10,385 nt of DNA from Fusobacteriaceae bacterium (GCA_900764925.1 CAAFPW010000057.1:1-10385), one strand, 5' to 3'. Numbered from the stretch's first letter, positions 1 to 6,436 are shown. The notes: a model not told the origin generated them from the letters alone. Made by a program: numbers and translations.

Positions 1-86
1 AAGATTTTATCATAGAAAGCTATTAAAAAGAATTATTAAATTAATTTACAGAGATTTTTTCATACCCTCTTTTTTCTTTTTACAAT

Positions 87-138
87 AAAAAAGGTATAAA
101 GTACTTGAAAATTTTTATAATTTCTAGTACTTTATACC
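87..138 (-). terminator. Rho-independent terminator of the lipoprotein gene
   Basis: A perfect 13-bp inverted repeat (93-105 GGTATAAAGTACT with 126-138) is followed, on the minus strand, by a run of six T (complement of 87-92). GAAA/TTTC inside the loop (107-110 with 121-124) can extend the stem. It lies about 30 bases past the stop codon of the minus-strand lipoprotein gene, as expected for its terminator. In the plus direction there is no clean T run, so it is probably one-directional. Confidence 0.88.
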
Positions 139-169
139 AAAATTTAGTATTATTTAAAGAAAGAGATAT

Positions 170-826
170 TTATTCTAACCCTAAAATTTTTCCATTATTA
201 TAATATCCTGTCACAATAATATTTCCATCCCTATCATATGCTTTCCATTCTCCATCTCTAATTCCAGCAGAGTACTCTACATCATAAAGGAGTACACCAT
301 CCTCATCAAAATATTGCCATACCCCATCACGTAATCCATCTTTGGTTAAACCAGAGCAGAGAATATTTCCATTTTCATGAAAAAGAGCAACACTGATGAC
401 CTTTTCTCCATCAAGGAAGATATTTTGTATAGTTAGATTTCCCTCTTCATCATACATCTGCCAAAATCCAATACGGATATTATCTTTATAACTTCCTTTT
501 AATTTTAGACTTCCATTGGGATAATAATAGAACTGCTCCCCTTCTAATTCTCCATCTTTATAGTTTTCTATTGCAGCAAGTTTTTTTGTATTTTCATCAT
601 AGAAATACCACTTTTTATCTCTTTTATTTTCAGAGAAATAACCTTTTACAGCTAGATTTCCATCTTCAAAATAGTTTAGAACAATACCATTTTTTACTCC
701 TCCAATAACAGTTATATCACTCTTTATCTTACCATTTTCATAGTAAGTAACACTGTGTTCGCTATTCAATTTTAAATTGCTACATCCCATTACAATTAGG
801 GAAAATATTATAATCAAGTATCTCAT
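170..826 (-). CDS. YwqK/MORN-like repeat lipoprotein
   Basis: This 218-residue protein is predicted to be an exported lipoprotein. It starts with Met-Arg, a hydrophobic stretch (residues 3-13) and a lipobox-like V-M-G-C with the lipid-attachment Cys at position 15. The rest is about eight degenerate repeats of roughly 22-25 residues with the pattern Y/F-x-E/D-N/D-G-x-L/I...G-x-x-x-G-x-W/Y. Good copies lie near residues 28-50, 120-145 and 168-210. This is the pattern of the YwqK/MORN_2 family. Automated pipelines often label it 'toxin-antitoxin system YwqK family antitoxin', but no toxin gene lies beside it here. Such repeats usually form an elongated beta-rich scaffold, and the partner is unknown. 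The start is supported by AGGAGG six bases upstream. The gene has its own promoter and terminator, so it appears monocistronic. Family assignment is fairly secure; function is not known. Confidence 0.85.
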   Translation of the reverse strand: MRYLIIIFSLIVMGCSNLKLNSEHSVTYYENGKIKSDITVIGGVKNGIVLNYFEDGNLAVKGYFSENKRDKKWYFYDENTKKLAAIENYKDGELEGEQFYYYPNGSLKLKGSYKDNIRIGFWQMYDEEGNLTIQNIFLDGEKVISVALFHENGNILCSGLTKDGLRDGVWQYFDEDGVLLYDVEYSAGIRDGEWKAYDRDGNIIVTGYYNNGKILGLE

Positions 827-853
827 TAATAGCCTCCTAATTAAGTATATTAT

Positions 854-882
854 ATTTTACAATAAAATATAAAGATATTCAA
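854..882 (-). promoter_or_regulatory. Probable sigma-70 promoter of the lipoprotein gene
   Basis: Read on the minus strand, TTGAAT (877-882) is separated by exactly 17 bases from TAAAAT (854-859). This lies about 30 bases upstream of the start codon at 826, just ahead of AGGAGG. The region is AT-rich, so chance matches are possible. A TATAAT-like hexamer a few bases further downstream is an alternative -10. Confidence 0.55.
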
Positions 883-901
883 CCAGATAGTGTAAAAAAA
901 T

Positions 902-931
902 TTGGCAAAATAGCTAAATATATGATATAAT
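902..931 (+). promoter_or_regulatory. Probable sigma-70 promoter of fabG
   Basis: TTGGCA (902-907), an 18-base spacer and a consensus TATAAT (926-931) sit in front of fabG. Transcription would start near 938, giving a leader of about 60 bases. The leader contains a perfect 12-bp palindrome, TTACATATGTAA (951-962), and two copies of AATTGAAAAAT (941-951 and 974-984) spaced 33 bases apart. These could bind a regulator. Confidence 0.65.
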
Positions 932-998
932 AAGGAAGGTAATTGAAAAATTACATATGTAAGATAAGATGAGAATTGAAAAATAAGGAGGACTTATA

Positions 999-1724
999 GT
1001 GGATAGACTAAAAGGGAAAGTAGCGTTAGTTACAGGTAGTGCTAGAGGAATAGGAAGAGCAATAGTTGAAAAATTTGCAGGAGAGGGAGCTTTAATGGTT
1101 ATCTCTTGTGATATGGGACCTGCTGAATATACTCAAGAAAATGTAAGACATGAAATTTTAAATGTTACAGATAGAGATGCTATAAAAGTATTTGTTAAAA
1201 AAATGGTAGAGGAGTATGGAAAAATAGATATTCTTGTAAACAACGCTGGAATAACTAAAGATAACTTCTTAGTAAGAATGTCAGAAGATCAATGGGATGC
1301 TGTTATAGATGTTAACTTAAAAGGAGTATTTAACATGACTCAAGCAGTAGCTCCAGTTATGACAAAAAATAAAGCTGGATCTATCATAACACTTTCATCT
1401 GTAGTTGGAGTATATGGAAACGCTTGTCAAACTAACTATGCAGCTACAAAAGGTGGAGTAATCTCTATGAGCAAAACTTGGGCTAGAGAGTTAACTAGAA
1501 AAGGAGCTCAAGTAAGAGCTAACTGTATAGCACCAGGATTCATTTCAAGTGCAATGACAGATGCATTATCTGAAGAAGTAGTAGCAAAAATGTTAGAAAG
1601 AACTCCATTAGGAAGATTAGGAACAGTAGATGATATAGCTAATGCAGCTCTATTCTTAGCAAGTGATGAGTCATCATACATCACAGGACAAGTAATAGAA
1701 GTAACAGGTGGAATGACACTATAA
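999..1724 (+). CDS. fabG: 3-oxoacyl-ACP reductase (FabG), SDR family
   Basis: A classical short-chain dehydrogenase of 241 residues, close to the usual FabG length. It would reduce 3-oxoacyl-ACP to 3-hydroxyacyl-ACP in the cytoplasmic fatty-acid elongation cycle. Visible motifs are the nucleotide-binding TGSARGIG (12-19), NNAG (81-84), catalytic Asn106, Ser134, Tyr147 and Lys151 (YAATK), and the C-terminal VTGGMTL typical of FabG. The start is a GTG, with AAGGAGG seven bases upstream and no better alternative. An Asp (residue 38) sits at the end of the second beta strand, and the following loop is short. In this family that often goes with NADH rather than NADPH use, which is an inference. 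The gene stands apart from any other fab gene in this window, with its own promoter and a terminator after it. A related SDR acting on another substrate cannot be excluded. Confidence 0.88.
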   Translation: MDRLKGKVALVTGSARGIGRAIVEKFAGEGALMVISCDMGPAEYTQENVRHEILNVTDRDAIKVFVKKMVEEYGKIDILVNNAGITKDNFLVRMSEDQWDAVIDVNLKGVFNMTQAVAPVMTKNKAGSIITLSSVVGVYGNACQTNYAATKGGVISMSKTWARELTRKGAQVRANCIAPGFISSAMTDALSEEVVAKMLERTPLGRLGTVDDIANAALFLASDESSYITGQVIEVTGGMTL

Positions 1725-1747
1725 TAAAAAATAATTGAAGTTGTTTT

Positions 1748-1788
1748 TAAAGAGGGGTATCTATTTAATGGAACTCCTCTTTATTTTT
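1748..1788 (+). terminator. Terminator between fabG and the thiamine genes
   Basis: An 11-bp stem with one G-U pair (1748-1758 TAAAGAGGGGT with 1773-1783 ACTCCTCTTTA) encloses a 14-base loop and runs into a U-rich stretch (TTTATTTTT). It should end the fabG transcript. It lies only about 20 bases before the thiD start, so it could instead act as an attenuator for thiD. A weak TTGAAG-17-TATCTA promoter match (1735-1763) overlaps it. No TPP-riboswitch sequence is present in this short gap. Confidence 0.7.
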
Positions 1789-1809
1789 AAAATTTATGGA
1801 GGATTTAGT

Positions 1810-2616
1810 ATGAAAAAAGTTTTAACTATTGCAGGTTCTGACTCTTGTGGTGGAGCTGGAATACAAGCTGATCTAAAAGCTATGAGTGCTGTTGGAGTAT
1901 ATGGCATGAGTGTAATTACAGCTGTTACAGCTCAAAACACTATGGGAGTTTTTGCAATTCAAGATATATCTAAAGAGGTAGTTGAAAAACAGATAGAGGT
2001 AATATATGAAGATATAGAGGTGGACAGTGTAAAGGTAGGTATGCTATCTAGTTGTGAAATAATTGATAGTGTAGAAAAGATGCTTTTAAAATATGGAGCT
2101 AAAAATATTGTATTAGATCCTGTAATTTTTTCTAAGAGTAATTTTAAACTTTTACATGATGATGCTGTGGAGAGATTGAAGAAATTTTTAAGAATAGGAG
2201 ATTTGACTACTCCAAATATTCCAGAAGCAGAGATTCTATCTGATATGAAGATAACAAACAAAGAAGAGATGATACTAGCAGCTAAAAAAATAAAAGAGTA
2301 TGGAGTAAAAAATATTCTTGTAAAAGGTGGAAGTAGAGTAGCTGATTGCTTAGATATATTTATAGGAGAGGATGGAAAAGTAGTAGAACTTCAAGGAGAG
2401 ATGACTGTTACTAAAAATACTCATGGAACAGGATGTACATTATCTTCTGCCATAGCCTCATATATGGGAAAAGGATATAGTGTAGAGGAGAGTGTGAAAC
2501 TTGGAAAAGAGTATATCACTCAAGCTATAAAAAACTCCTTTGCAATAGGGCATGGAGTGGGACCGGTAGGGCATTTTATAGAGTTATATAAAAAGGCTGG
2601 TGTAGATTATGAATAA
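1810..2616 (+). CDS. thiD: Hydroxymethylpyrimidine/phosphomethylpyrimidine kinase (ThiD)
   Basis: A ribokinase-fold kinase of 268 residues that phosphorylates HMP and then HMP-phosphate to HMP-pyrophosphate, the pyrimidine substrate of ThiE. Seen in the sequence: N-terminal TIAGSDSCGGAGIQADLK (6-23), AVTAQNT (38-44), the LDPV segment (102-105), TPNIPEAE (134-141), the anion-hole and catalytic HGTGC (205-209, Cys209) and the C-terminal GHGVGPVGHF. The ATG at 1810 is preferred over an upstream in-frame TTG at 1735. It has GGAGG seven bases upstream, and the family's conserved sequence begins right there, while the extra 25 residues read through the terminator hairpin. The stop codon overlaps the next start by 8 bases (ATGAATAA), which indicates translational coupling with thiE. 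Confidence 0.94.
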   Translation: MKKVLTIAGSDSCGGAGIQADLKAMSAVGVYGMSVITAVTAQNTMGVFAIQDISKEVVEKQIEVIYEDIEVDSVKVGMLSSCEIIDSVEKMLLKYGAKNIVLDPVIFSKSNFKLLHDDAVERLKKFLRIGDLTTPNIPEAEILSDMKITNKEEMILAAKKIKEYGVKNILVKGGSRVADCLDIFIGEDGKVVELQGEMTVTKNTHGTGCTLSSAIASYMGKGYSVEESVKLGKEYITQAIKNSFAIGHGVGPVGHFIELYKKAGVDYE

Positions 2617-4033
2617 GATAGATTACTCTGTATATTTAGTTACAGATAGAGATATTTTAAAAGGTAGGGATATCTGTGAAGCTGTTGAAGAGAGTATATT
2701 AGGTGGAGCAACTATTGTTCAATTGAGAGAGAAAAACATATCCTATGATGAATTTGTAGAATTGGGAAGAAAACTTCATAAAATAACTAAAAAATATAAT
2801 GTTCCATTGATAATAAATGACAATGTAGATGTAGCTGTTGAGATTGGAGCAGAGGGAGTTCATGTAGGACAGGGGGATGAAAAATTATCCGAAGTAAGAA
2901 AAAAAGTAGGAGATATGATAATAGGAGTCTCTGTGGGAAATGTAGAGGAAGCTCTGGAAGCTCAAAGAGGAGGAGCTGATTATCTTGGTATAGGGGCAGT
3001 ATTCTATACAGGAAGTAAAAAAGATATAAATGAACCAATGGGACTCTCTGGATTAAAAGAGATAGTAGAAAATATAAGTATTCCAAATGTAGCAATAGGA
3101 GGAATACACCTTGATAATGTAGTGAATGTTATGGAAACAGGAACTGATGGAGTAGCAGTAATATCTGAAATTTTAGGAAAAGAAGACATAAGAGAGGCTA
3201 CTAAAATATTAAAAAAATATGTAAAAGGAGAGATAGAGATGAATAATTTTGCAAAAGTAATAACAGAAATTAGAGAGAAAAAACCAATAGTTTATCAAAT
3301 AACTAACACAGTGACAATTAATGATTGTGCAAATATAACATTGGCAATAGGAGCTTCACCAATTATGTCATTCTGTGAAGATGAGTTAGAGGATGTACTA
3401 TCTTTTGCTTCATCACTTGTAATCAATATTGGAACTATGGATAAAAGTATGAGAAAGATAGTAGTAAAAGCTGGAAAGATAGCAAATAGATTGGGAAAAC
3501 CTGTGGTACTTGATCCAGTGGGAGCAGGAGCTACAAAAGCTAGAAAAGAACTAGTAGAAAAACTATTAGAGAAAGTAAAATTTACTGTAATTAAAGGAAA
3601 TGTAGCTGAAATTAAAGCTATATATGGAATGAAAAATGAAAATAATAGAGGGGTAGACTCTGTAGAGAGTTCTGATAATGTAGAGGAAATAGCTAAAGAG
3701 TTAGCTAAAAAATATAGCTGTGTAATAGCTGCTACTGGAAAGGTGGATATAGTAACTGATGGAGAGAGAGTAGCTAAGATAGAGAATGGAGATGCTATTT
3801 TAGGAAGTGTTACAGGGACAGGTTGTATGACAGGAGCTCTAATAGGTTCTGCTTGTGGAGCTCAAGATGATTACTTTGCTGGAGCTGTATGTGGTATAAC
3901 TACTATGGGAATAGCTGGAGAAAATGCTAAATCAGTAGGAGAAGGAAGTGGAACTTTTAGAAGAGTTATAATGGATTCAGTTTATAATATGAGTGAAGAG
4001 AGTTTCTTAGAAAGTGCTAAGATAACATTTTAA
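2609..4033 (+). CDS. thiE-thiM: ThiE-ThiM fusion: thiamine-phosphate synthase + hydroxyethylthiazole kinase
   Basis: A single 474-codon frame holds two complete enzymes. Residues 1-210 are ThiE, which joins HMP-PP and thiazole phosphate to make thiamine phosphate: QLREK (38-42), IINDNVD (68-74), GVHVGQGD (83-90), FYTGSKKD (132-139, the phosphate-binding TKKD-type loop) and the IGGI strand (163-166). Residues 211-474 are ThiM, which phosphorylates the salvaged thiazole alcohol: TNTVT near its start, LDPVGAGA, the VIKGN segment and VTGTGC with catalytic Cys406. Each half has the normal length of the free enzyme and there is almost no linker. The same domain order occurs in yeast Thi6. The second half begins with Met211, preceded by a good ribosome binding site, so free ThiM may also be made. 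The frame overlaps thiD by 8 bases. It completes a ThiD-ThiE-ThiM salvage set. Confidence 0.93.
   Translation: MNKIDYSVYLVTDRDILKGRDICEAVEESILGGATIVQLREKNISYDEFVELGRKLHKITKKYNVPLIINDNVDVAVEIGAEGVHVGQGDEKLSEVRKKVGDMIIGVSVGNVEEALEAQRGGADYLGIGAVFYTGSKKDINEPMGLSGLKEIVENISIPNVAIGGIHLDNVVNVMETGTDGVAVISEILGKEDIREATKILKKYVKGEIEMNNFAKVITEIREKKPIVYQITNTVTINDCANITLAIGASPIMSFCEDELEDVLSFASSLVINIGTMDKSMRKIVVKAGKIANRLGKPVVLDPVGAGATKARKELVEKLLEKVKFTVIKGNVAEIKAIYGMKNENNRGVDSVESSDNVEEIAKELAKKYSCVIAATGKVDIVTDGERVAKIENGDAILGSVTGTGCMTGALIGSACGAQDDYFAGAVCGITTMGIAGENAKSVGEGSGTFRRVIMDSVYNMSEESFLESAKITF
3225..3241 (+). promoter_or_regulatory. Internal ribosome binding site and ATG for stand-alone ThiM
   Basis: AAGGAG followed by an eight-base gap and ATG (3239-3241) lies exactly at the ThiE/ThiM boundary, in the same frame as the upstream half. 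The spacing matches the other genes in this window, so ribosomes may start here as well as read through from ThiE. It is also what would remain if two adjacent genes lost the stop codon between them. Confidence 0.6.
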
Positions 4034-4053
4034 ATATTTATTGGAGTGATAGA

Positions 4054-4554
4054 ATGAAGATAGAATTAAAAAAATGGGATAGAGAAGATAGAAAAATTTT
4101 AAAGGATATGTGTAACAAAATAGATAGAAGATATCTTTCAAATAGAATACCAGAACCATATAGAAATAGCGATGCTGAGTGGTGGTTAAATTTTGCCAGT
4201 GAAAATGATGGAAAAAATGGAGTTTTTAGAGCTATTGTAGTAGATGGAATAATCTGTGGAAACATCAGTATAGAAAAAAGAGGAGATATCTATACAAAAG
4301 AGGGAGTATTGGGGTATTTTCTTTTAAATGATTATTGGAATAAGGGAGTAATGACAAAATCTACCGAAGAGATTTGTAAACTTGCTTTTGAAATTTTGGG
4401 AATAACTAGAATAATGGCTACTACTTTTGATAAAAATATAGGTTCAAGAAAAGTTTTAGAAAAAAATGGTTTTAAATTAGAAGGGATAAGAGAGAAAGCA
4501 ATCTATAAAAATGAGATAGTCTATGATGAATGTATCTATGGTAAATTGAAATAA
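4054..4554 (+). CDS. GNAT family N-acetyltransferase, RimJ/RimL-like
   Basis: A cytoplasmic protein of 166 residues with the GNAT fold of the RimJ/RimL type (Acetyltransf_3), which moves an acetyl group from acetyl-CoA to an amine. Seen: a GVLGYFL strand (84-90); the acetyl-CoA pyrophosphate-binding loop YWNKGVMTKS (94-103), typical of this subfamily; N-I-G-S-R-K-V-L-E-K-N-G-F (128-140), the conserved 'N..S.rvleK.GF' helix; and the C-terminal YDECIYGKL (157-165). The substrate cannot be told from sequence and may be a protein N-terminus, an antibiotic or a small amine. The ATG has GGAG seven bases before it. Only 20 bases separate it from thiM, with no terminator, so it is probably cotranscribed with the thiamine genes, though nothing ties it to thiamine chemistry. 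Confidence 0.85.
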   Translation: MKIELKKWDREDRKILKDMCNKIDRRYLSNRIPEPYRNSDAEWWLNFASENDGKNGVFRAIVVDGIICGNISIEKRGDIYTKEGVLGYFLLNDYWNKGVMTKSTEEICKLAFEILGITRIMATTFDKNIGSRKVLEKNGFKLEGIREKAIYKNEIVYDECIYGKLK

Positions 4555-4556
4555 TA

Positions 4557-4565
4557 TGGTATAAT
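4557..4565 (+). promoter_or_regulatory. Extended -10 promoter for the 4590-6197 operon
   Basis: TGGTATAAT is a perfect extended -10 element (TGn plus TATAAT), placed two bases after the stop codon of the acetyltransferase gene and 24 bases before the next start codon. There is no convincing -35 hexamer, which is common for extended -10 promoters. It suggests the next three genes can be expressed separately from the thiamine operon. Confidence 0.5.
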
Positions 4566-4589
4566 ATATAGAAGAGATGAGGTGGTATA

Positions 4590-5150
4590 ATGATAAAATA
4601 TGATAATCTTTTTTATATATTAACTGGTGGAGATACTTTTAGATTTAATAAGAAACTTTTAGCAATGTTAGGAGTAGAGCTATGTGCATTGATTACATAT
4701 CTGATTGAGAAATCTTTAAATAAAGAGGAAAAAGATGAGGTAACAGAGGATGGGTATTTTTCAATTTCTGATACAGAGATATGTCTGAATGCAGGGTTAG
4801 AAGCAGTAAGATTACAAAAGGTAAAAAAATTAGGATTGGAAAGAGAGCTTTTTGAGATAAAGAAATTAGAAGGAGCAGAGAAAACATTTTATAAACCTAA
4901 TTTTGAAAAGATATTTGAAATCATGATGAGTGAAAAAACTGTTTCTGAACTATCTTATGAAAGAATTTTTAAAGAGGAGAGAGAGGATGAAAAATTTAGT
5001 AAAGAGGGATTGGAAACTCTTACTTTCAGAGATTTAAGAATTCTTTGTAAAAAATTAAACATATCTTTCAATGGAAGAAATAGAAAAGATGAACTTATTG
5101 AAAAGATATTGAGAAATCAAGAAAATTTTAATTTGAAAATAGGATTTTAA
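4590..5150 (+). CDS. Winged-helix-like protein with a C-terminal SAP domain
   Basis: A 186-residue protein with no signal peptide. Residues 15-110 resemble the winged-helix N-terminal domain of replication-initiator/DnaD-like proteins. There is a long helix with L-I-T-Y-L-I-E, then GYFSISDTEIC (55-65), then V-K-K-L-G-L-E-R-E-L-F-E-I-K-K, the usual 'recognition helix plus wing' pattern. Residues 143-175 (L-T-F-R-D-L-R through R-K-D-E-L-I-E-K-I-L) match the helix-extended-helix of SAP domains, which bind DNA or RNA. The middle (111-142) is highly charged. It is therefore probably a small nucleic-acid-binding protein. Similar proteins occur near plasmid or phage replication genes, but no origin or replication partner is seen here. 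The start has GAGGTGG upstream. The gap to the next gene is only 15 bases. Confidence 0.65.
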   Translation: MIKYDNLFYILTGGDTFRFNKKLLAMLGVELCALITYLIEKSLNKEEKDEVTEDGYFSISDTEICLNAGLEAVRLQKVKKLGLERELFEIKKLEGAEKTFYKPNFEKIFEIMMSEKTVSELSYERIFKEEREDEKFSKEGLETLTFRDLRILCKKLNISFNGRNRKDELIEKILRNQENFNLKIGF

Positions 5151-5165
5151 TAGGAGGTGTAGAAG

Positions 5166-5516
5166 ATGAAAAAAGGACTTATAACTCTTTTTCTCTTGGG
5201 GAGTTTTATCTATTCTTACTCTGCTGAAAGTAGTAGTGTAGATGAAAAAATAGAAAAATATAATCAGTATAAAAAGTTAGTTGTTGAAAATAGAGAGAAG
5301 GAGATACAAAAAAATCTTCCATCTCCTCAAGAGATGCAAATTTATTATACTCAAGAGAGATTAAAATTGGAAAGAGAGAAGCTTGATTATGAGAAAAAAC
5401 TAGCTTATGAGAGGGCAGAAGCAGAGAGAAGAAGAGATAACTTAATCAATACAGCTATCATAGGAGGTATAGGCTATGGTGGTTATAGATTAGGTAGACA
5501 TCATCACTGGTGGTAA
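5166..5516 (+). CDS. Small secreted coiled-coil protein, unknown function
   Basis: This 116-residue protein is not recognised as a named family. The N-terminus is a typical Sec signal peptide: Lys-Lys, a hydrophobic core (GLITLFLLGSFIY) and a likely signal peptidase I site after S-Y-S-A at residue 20. Residues 24-92 are rich in Glu, Lys, Arg and Leu with heptad-like spacing and probably form a helical coiled coil. Residues 95-109 (NTAIIGGIGYGGYRL) are a short Gly-rich hydrophobic segment. The protein ends in R-H-H-H-W-W. The layout suggests an envelope-associated helical protein whose Gly-rich tail contacts a membrane or another subunit. AGGAGG lies eight bases before the ATG, and both neighbours are 15 bases away, so it is part of a tight three-gene unit. 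Confidence 0.7.
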   Translation: MKKGLITLFLLGSFIYSYSAESSSVDEKIEKYNQYKKLVVENREKEIQKNLPSPQEMQIYYTQERLKLEREKLDYEKKLAYERAEAERRRDNLINTAIIGGIGYGGYRLGRHHHWW

Positions 5517-5531
5517 GAGATAGGAGAGAAG

Positions 5532-6197
5532 ATGGAGATAAAAAATAGATATTCAATGAGTGTTGAGGAGAATATATTTGTTGCAAAAAGAAATTTAGTA
5601 GATTATATTTGGAAGTCAGCTAACCTTGAGGGGATAGCAGTAACCTATCCACAAACAGAGGTTATCTTTGATGGATTATCAGTCAATGGTATGAGAATAA
5701 ATGATATAAACTCTATTGTAAATTTAAAACACGCTTGGCAATTTATTTTAGAAAATATAGATTACCCCTTGGATTTTAAATATCTTTCTCAGATAAATAA
5801 GCTAGTTGGAGATTATAATATTGTTCCCCTTGCTGGAGAGTTAAGAACTTCAGAGGTTAGAATGGGAGGAACAAATTGGAAACCAGAGCTTCCTAATAGA
5901 GAAAAGATCGAGGAAAAAATTCTAGAGATTAATAGGATTAAAAATGTTACTGATAGAGCATTGACAATGATGTTATATCTTATGAGGACACAAGTTTTCT
6001 TTGATGGGAATAAAAGAACTGCTATGATGGCTGGAAATCAGATAATGATACAAAATGGTGTAGGGATTATATCTGTTCCTATTGAACATCAAGAAAAATT
6101 TAGAGAGATGTTGATAAGATATTATGAAACAGATAATATGCAAGAGTTAAAAGAGTTTCTATATGAAAATTGTATAGATGGAATGAACTTTAAATAA
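5532..6197 (+). CDS. Fic-domain protein with Gln in place of the catalytic His
   Basis: A 221-residue Fic-fold protein. Active Fic enzymes usually attach AMP to target proteins through the His of HPFx(D/E)GN(G/K)R. Here the motif is Q-V-F-F-D-G-N-K-R (154-162): Asp158, Gly159, Asn160, Lys161 and Arg162 are kept, but the His position is Gln154 (codon CAA, 5991-5993). The N-terminal part keeps SANLEG (29-34), a match to the (S/T)xxxE(G/N) inhibitory helix of class II Fic proteins, followed by the Fic_N-like 'T-Y-P-Q-T...I-F-D-G' stretch. The flap hairpin that positions the target is present (T-S-E-V-R-M-G-G-T-N, 106-115). It is full length, with no frameshift. Classical AMP transfer looks unlikely, so it may use another chemistry, bind nucleotide only, or be inactive. 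AGGAG is five bases before the ATG; it is the last gene of the operon. Confidence 0.88.
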   Translation: MEIKNRYSMSVEENIFVAKRNLVDYIWKSANLEGIAVTYPQTEVIFDGLSVNGMRINDINSIVNLKHAWQFILENIDYPLDFKYLSQINKLVGDYNIVPLAGELRTSEVRMGGTNWKPELPNREKIEEKILEINRIKNVTDRALTMMLYLMRTQVFFDGNKRTAMMAGNQIMIQNGVGIISVPIEHQEKFREMLIRYYETDNMQELKEFLYENCIDGMNFK

Positions 6198-6203
6198 AAA
6201 AAT

Positions 6204-6249
6204 AAAAAAGAATGAGCTTATAAAATTTAAAATAAGTCATTCTTTTTTT
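6204..6249 (+). terminator. Terminator after the Fic gene
   Basis: The stem AAAAAAGAATGA-(bulged G)-CTTAT (6204-6221) pairs with ATAAGTCATTCTTTTTT (6232-6248) around a 10-base loop and ends in seven T. It begins a few bases after the Fic stop codon. Because the left arm is A-rich, it can also work on the minus strand as a backup for the convergent operon. Confidence 0.88.
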
Positions 6250-6361
6250 GTTTTTGATAAAATATACACCTATTTTTTCATCGCTTTTAACAGCTTTAAA
6301 GAATAATTTTAGAGGAGGCTCAAATCTTGAATTAGAGAGGTGTAGTGAGGACAAAAAACAT

Positions 6362-6415
6362 AAAAAAGAGGTAAAAAACTTTAAATGTAAATTTTTTAAA
6401 ATTTCTACCTCTTTT
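6362..6415 (-). terminator. Terminator of the ATPase-nitroreductase operon
   Basis: AAAAGAGGTA (6364-6373) and TACCTCTTTT (6406-6415) form a 10-bp stem; the 32-base AT-rich loop can pair further inside. On the minus strand the stem is followed by a run of T (complement of 6362-6367). It sits about 20 bases past the nitroreductase stop. The intergenic stretch 6250-6361 shows nothing else supportable. Confidence 0.7.
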
Positions 6416-6436
6416 CTTTCTGAAAATGGGCTAAAA

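Noticed and set aside
2..88. Short open frame on the plus strand at the left edge, ending in TAA
   Set aside because: Only 28 codons, Phe/Ile/Lys-rich as expected of AT-rich non-coding DNA, with no recognisable domain. It could be the tail of a gene outside the window, but the sequence does not support a call. Positions 1-86 hold nothing else I can name.
170..826. Antitoxin of a toxin-antitoxin pair, as the YwqK family name implies
   Set aside because: It has a lipoprotein signal, its own promoter and terminator, and no adjacent toxin gene.
1735..1809. 25-residue N-terminal extension of ThiD from an upstream TTG
   Set aside because: It reads through the fabG terminator hairpin and lacks a ribosome binding site. 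The ATG at 1810 has GGAGG and begins the conserved sequence.
1959..4265. Minus-strand open frames within the thiD, thiE-thiM and acetyltransferase genes
   Set aside because: They overlap well-supported genes, show low-complexity Leu/Phe/Ser composition, and have no start signals.
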